Source of the DNA: Acanthaster planci
Lineage: Eukaryota; Echinodermata; Asteroidea; Valvatida; Acanthasteridae
Reading direction: 5' to 3'
Assembly: GCF_001949145.1 (NCBI RefSeq)
Contig: NW_019091450.1
Location: 510,982-574,981 of the forward strand
Length of the DNA: 64,000 nt
Of this stretch, positions 61,101-64,000 are shown one piece after another; position 1 is the stretch's first letter, and the number at the start of each line of letters is the position of its first letter. Position numbers and translations under genes: made by a program. Below the pieces are notes generated by a model that saw only the letters and a list, made by a program, of their open reading frames with translations, was not told where the DNA came from and ran no database searches.

Positions 61101-63365
61101 AAACGAGGAGGATTACGGTTAACAACTGACTGATATTTGAATTAAAAAGGTGACCCCTGTGCACAGCGCAAGGTATTTCCCGGTTCACAGGAATGAACGT
61201 GTGGGACGGACGGAAGAGTAGTCTGGCACTCACGCTGATCAGGTCTAGCTGCAGACCCTCATCCCGGGTGCGGTTGAAGTTCTCCTCCGAGAGGCAGATG
61301 TCGCTGTTGCCGTGGCAATAGGCAAAGCAGGGCATGCACTGCCCACCGTTGGTGGGGTCACCCACAAAGAACGGCAGGCACTTGTCGCAGCTCTGACCCT
61401 ACAAACAACAAAGTCAAAACCAAAAACGTTATGGGCACCATTTTTTCCACTTTCCCCTGCACTACAGTATTTCTATCGTGGACTAGATATCCGTTGACGG
61501 ACGGCAGTCACACAGAACAGTCCGATCCGTTCAACTTACACCTGATAATCTCTAGGAGACCTTATTCTGCCAACACACTGCTCGGTCTGCGATGATTGAT
61601 TCGCACAACGCACAACGCTGTGTGTGTGTATCGCACGCACGCATACAAAAGGACTCCAAAAGCATTGTCACGTACGCATGCTACATGTGTACAGATGTAC
61701 ATAGATGCAATGTCATGAATATCCATGTTGTGCTTAATGAAGTTTGACTTCCGGTGTTCATCACAGCAACGGTCAGGCCTTTTTCACAAGTCGGCCACAC
61801 AGAACTCAACGCGAGGTTAAATTTTCTTATATTTGGGGCCCCGAAAATAAAATTGAAAGCAATGAGAAAGGTTTATTATAGTTTCATATCCTTGATGACG
61901 AATAACTGAAAATTTGTGATTTATTGTATTTACTGTTCTATTAAAACAACAAATGAAAGTAAGGAATGGATCCAAAATAGTCTGCCGCCATCCCATTTGA
62001 CACATTGCTTTGTATAAGATAGATTCAGGGAACATGATCAAAAATGGCCTCCCTGCAAATAAGGTCTACTATTCTGGACATTTTTTCTGGTCTCTTTAAT
62101 TGTGTTGCCAGAGTACTGTATCATGAATATGTATGAGGGAAGAAAAAAATTAACGGTAAGAATCTGGACAACTGTGGCAGTGGTGGAGATTTCAACATCT
62201 CCCTGACCTTTTGACCTCTTGGCCCTCTGACTTTAATACCTGGGTGTTGTTCATGCACTGCAGGCAATTGGTGCGATTGTGGGGCTCCGGTCCGGCGCAG
62301 GTGCTGTGGCCGTTGCACTCGCACTCCACCGCGCAGTCGGCCCCCACGTGGCCAAAGTTGCACAGGCAGACGTCGGGCCGGATGCAGATGCCGTTCTGGC
62401 AGGGGGGATTGCAGACCGGCAGGCACGCTGAACCCTCGCTGGAAGTGGGGGGGTGTTTTGGGGGAGGGGTGGATAAAAGAGGGGGTGGACAGAGACGGGG
62501 TGGCAAAAGGGGTGGAAAAAGGGGGCGAAAAAAGAGGGAGTGGAAAGAGGAAATAACCATAAAACACAGGATTGAGATTGGACAGGAATTAGGCCAACGG
62601 AGCGGTCAGACAGATAGCTGTTCCACTACTTGCCTTGTGCTTCCCCATGCTTTTGTAACAACAGGGGTGTGAGTGGCCCCTTAAAATTAAAGCTGAAAAC
62701 AGCGAACAAAAAGCTGAAATGTAATACGTTCCCAAGCTTCTGTACAGATCAGGTGTGCAAAAAACTGAAATTCAGGGACATCGAAACAGAAAAAGGTTTT
62801 CTTTTAAGGAGCTTGTCAAAATGGCCAAGCACAATATTGTAAAGGAGAATATTGAAAAAGATGGAAATAGACAAAAATTCATTTTTTGGGACAATAGCCT
62901 CACTTTGTGAGAACGGTGATGATTTGTGCATCATTTCCTACTAGCCCCGTTGCCGGTTTTAACACGAGACAGTCGCCAAGCGACACTTTTTTCCAACATG
63001 CCTGGCCCTAACACACTCCAGGGTTCCACGCACACTCAACCTCTGCCAAGTCTTGGGACCTCTGAGTCCTTCATTCACTAATTTCTGTGATGTGTTTGCG
63101 AGTCGTCTGCTCACTGTCGCAGAAAAATCTCTGTCCTCTCAACTTTGATGCTCATTTTAAAAAGTGCGGCAAAGTGCGGTCCAGGCTCACCTTTCTTGCT
63201 CATAGCCGGCCTTGCAGTTGCACTCGTAGGAGGTGAGCGTGTCGTTGCACTCCTCGTTCTCTCGGCAGTCGTGGTGGCCGTTCAGGCACTCGTTCTCTGG
63301 CGGGCAAGCCATGAAGGTCCACAGAGGAGGTTCTTGGAAGTTGACGGGCGTGAAGGTGACGAATT
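55134..63365 (-). CDS. MEGF8: Multiple EGF-like domains protein 8, C-terminal part (5' exons outside the window)
   Basis: Nine coding exons, read 5' to 3', are 63365-63191, 62438-62240, 61398-61234, 60928-60801, 60438-60312, 58967-58859, 57910-57612, 57114-56506 and 55370-55134. All have GT-AG borders and matching phases, and encode about 682 residues up to TGA. The order is an EGF-like module (PPENECLNGHHDCRENEEC), laminin-type EGF modules (CECNGHSTC, CQCNGHWDRC) and a juxtamembrane region. The transmembrane helix follows (FVFFSVFLSCFFLFLAILVV, about 56735-56815), then a cytoplasmic tail with ASRP and the conserved end EPTEDDMAAVAT, LPGGAPAPVQACLGSAL. The last block identifies MEGF8 rather than attractin. 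MEGF8 is a single-pass surface protein that in vertebrates limits Hedgehog signalling with MOSMO and the ligase MGRN1. Human MEGF8 has roughly 2,800 residues, so the CUB and kelch parts must lie beyond 64 kb. Confidence 0.93.
55486..55558 (-). repeat. tRNA-derived sequence (tRNA pseudogene or SINE head)
   Basis: On the minus strand 73 bases show a box A (TAGCTCAGTTTAATGG) and a perfect box B (GGTTCGAATCC) at tRNA spacing. The D stem and most of the anticodon stem pair, around GGT (a Thr anticodon). The acceptor and T stems do not pair well, so a working tRNA is unlikely. It lies in a MEGF8 intron, on the gene's own strand. Confidence 0.55.
55660..55921. repeat. Fold-back element with about 100-bp terminal inverted repeats
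   Basis: The left arm (from GTGACCCAGCACATCGAAAT through AAGTCTCAAATTGACTTT) is mirrored by the right arm (AAAGTCAATTTGAGACTTG through ATTTCGATGTGCTGGGTCAC). Both arms end in AAAATG/CATTTT. It is a non-autonomous element in a MEGF8 intron; the superfamily is unknown. Confidence 0.75.
59040..59680. repeat. Minisatellite, five copies of about 118-131 bp
   Basis: The marker AACTCTGGGCATC (AACTTTGGGCATC in the last copy) recurs at 59043, 59161, 59292, 59423 and 59548, giving spacings of 118, 131, 131 and 125. Each unit also carries GTTGCAACAG and GAACTCAACCTGCAACA-like blocks. It lies in the MEGF8 intron between exons 60312-60438 and 58859-58967. Open stretches across it change frame between copies, so it is not coding. 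Confidence 0.85.
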
Positions 63366-63691
63366 CTATGTGTGAAAGAAAGAAAAAAGTCACCTTCTCA
63401 TGCTGTGTCTCAGTTGAAGGTTTTACCTAGCAGAGGTTGGCAAACTATAGCTACTTGTCACTACATGCACAAAAGCAAAATATTAATTCTCGGTGATTGA
63501 AAATCCCACATAGCTATCAAACATCAAATGACTATATACCACTACAAATAATTGGAACTTGAAAACATGACTCTACACAGAGTGTAATAGAGAAAGTGCA
63601 CATTCCATGATAAGACCGGTTTCCAATGGAGGGAAACCTTCCTGGAAACTAGAGCACTGAAATGAATACATTGTGCCCACAAATGTGTACA

Positions 63692-63872
63692 GGCGTGTCA
63701 TACATGGTGTGGACCTCTGCACAAAAGAAGCCCACATAATGCAGAGTATGATGGCATTGTGTGGACTTGCACACGTCCACACAAGGTTTCCCCCTCTCTG
63801 GAAAAGGGGTTTAGAGGCATTTTGGGGTGGGGGTCATCCGTGGTAAAAGGAAGAGGAATAGTCATGGAAACC
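63692..63872. repeat. Dispersed repeat, relative of 15269-15452
   Basis: Reverse-orientation copy of the element near 15.3 kb, sharing GCACACGTCCACACAA and TTTAGAGGCATTTTGGGG. It lies upstream of the first visible MEGF8 exon, presumably in an intron. Confidence 0.6.
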
Positions 63873-64000
63873 TTGTACAAAAAAACCAGCCAAAAATCTT
63901 GTTCCTGGTTGAAGAAAAGATGAGTATTTTCACTGAGTTTTCTTAACTGCACGAAAACAAAGGAATGTCCACAGTAGGTATGTAAGGTAAACGTGTGGGT

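Noticed and set aside
1-64000. CRISPR arrays, bacterial operons or prophage
   Set aside because: Intron-containing animal genes and animal-type mobile elements occur throughout, and no regular spacer array was seen.

Overview
This window is eukaryotic (animal) nuclear DNA. Coding sequence is sparse and split by introns with GT-AG borders, introns are mostly about 0.4-1.5 kb, and the spaces are full of short mobile-element copies and low-complexity DNA. The profilin on the minus strand has the C-terminal ending typical of echinoderm profilins, as I recall that family. I therefore infer an echinoderm or a close ambulacrarian relative. I cannot name the species.

Layout. (1) 0.5-8.2 kb, plus strand: an array of very short exons (18-42 nt), all in splice phase 1-1. 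They encode repeated acidic, Tyr- and Thr-rich peptides and run into an LDL-receptor class A exon at 4.6 kb. A second, partly decayed set follows at 7.1-8.2 kb. Repeats fill the introns. (2) 10.9-12.6 kb, minus strand: a TatD-type nuclease sequence broken by frameshifts, a stop and a deletion, so probably a pseudogene. (3) 13.4-14.5 kb, plus strand: an intact intronless gene for a secreted PAN/apple-like plus fibrinogen-C protein. (4) 17.7-19.2 kb, minus strand: remains of a non-LTR retrotransposon that has lost its reverse transcriptase. (5) 19.2-32.3 kb: no gene recognised; small transposon copies and palindromic motifs. (6) 32.4-32.8 kb, minus strand: a complete profilin coding sequence in one exon. 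(7) 36.4-45.7 kb, plus strand: a complete protoporphyrinogen oxidase (PPOX) gene. Eleven coding exons join in frame to 500 residues. (8) 45.9-53.8 kb: no gene recognised. (9) 55.1-63.4 kb, minus strand: the last nine coding exons of MEGF8. They carry EGF/laminin-EGF modules, a juxtamembrane domain, the transmembrane helix and the conserved cytoplasmic tail. The 5' part of the gene lies beyond the right edge.

The recognised genes do not form one pathway. PPOX serves heme synthesis in mitochondria, profilin serves actin dynamics, MEGF8 is a cell-surface signalling regulator, and the fibrinogen-domain protein is probably a secreted lectin-like protein. The most unusual feature is the microexon array: every cassette can be skipped or included without changing frame, so it could produce many versions of a Tyr-rich, possibly sulfated, extracellular segment. 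Exon borders were read by eye from splice consensus, phase agreement and protein similarity recalled from memory. No search or transcript data were available.
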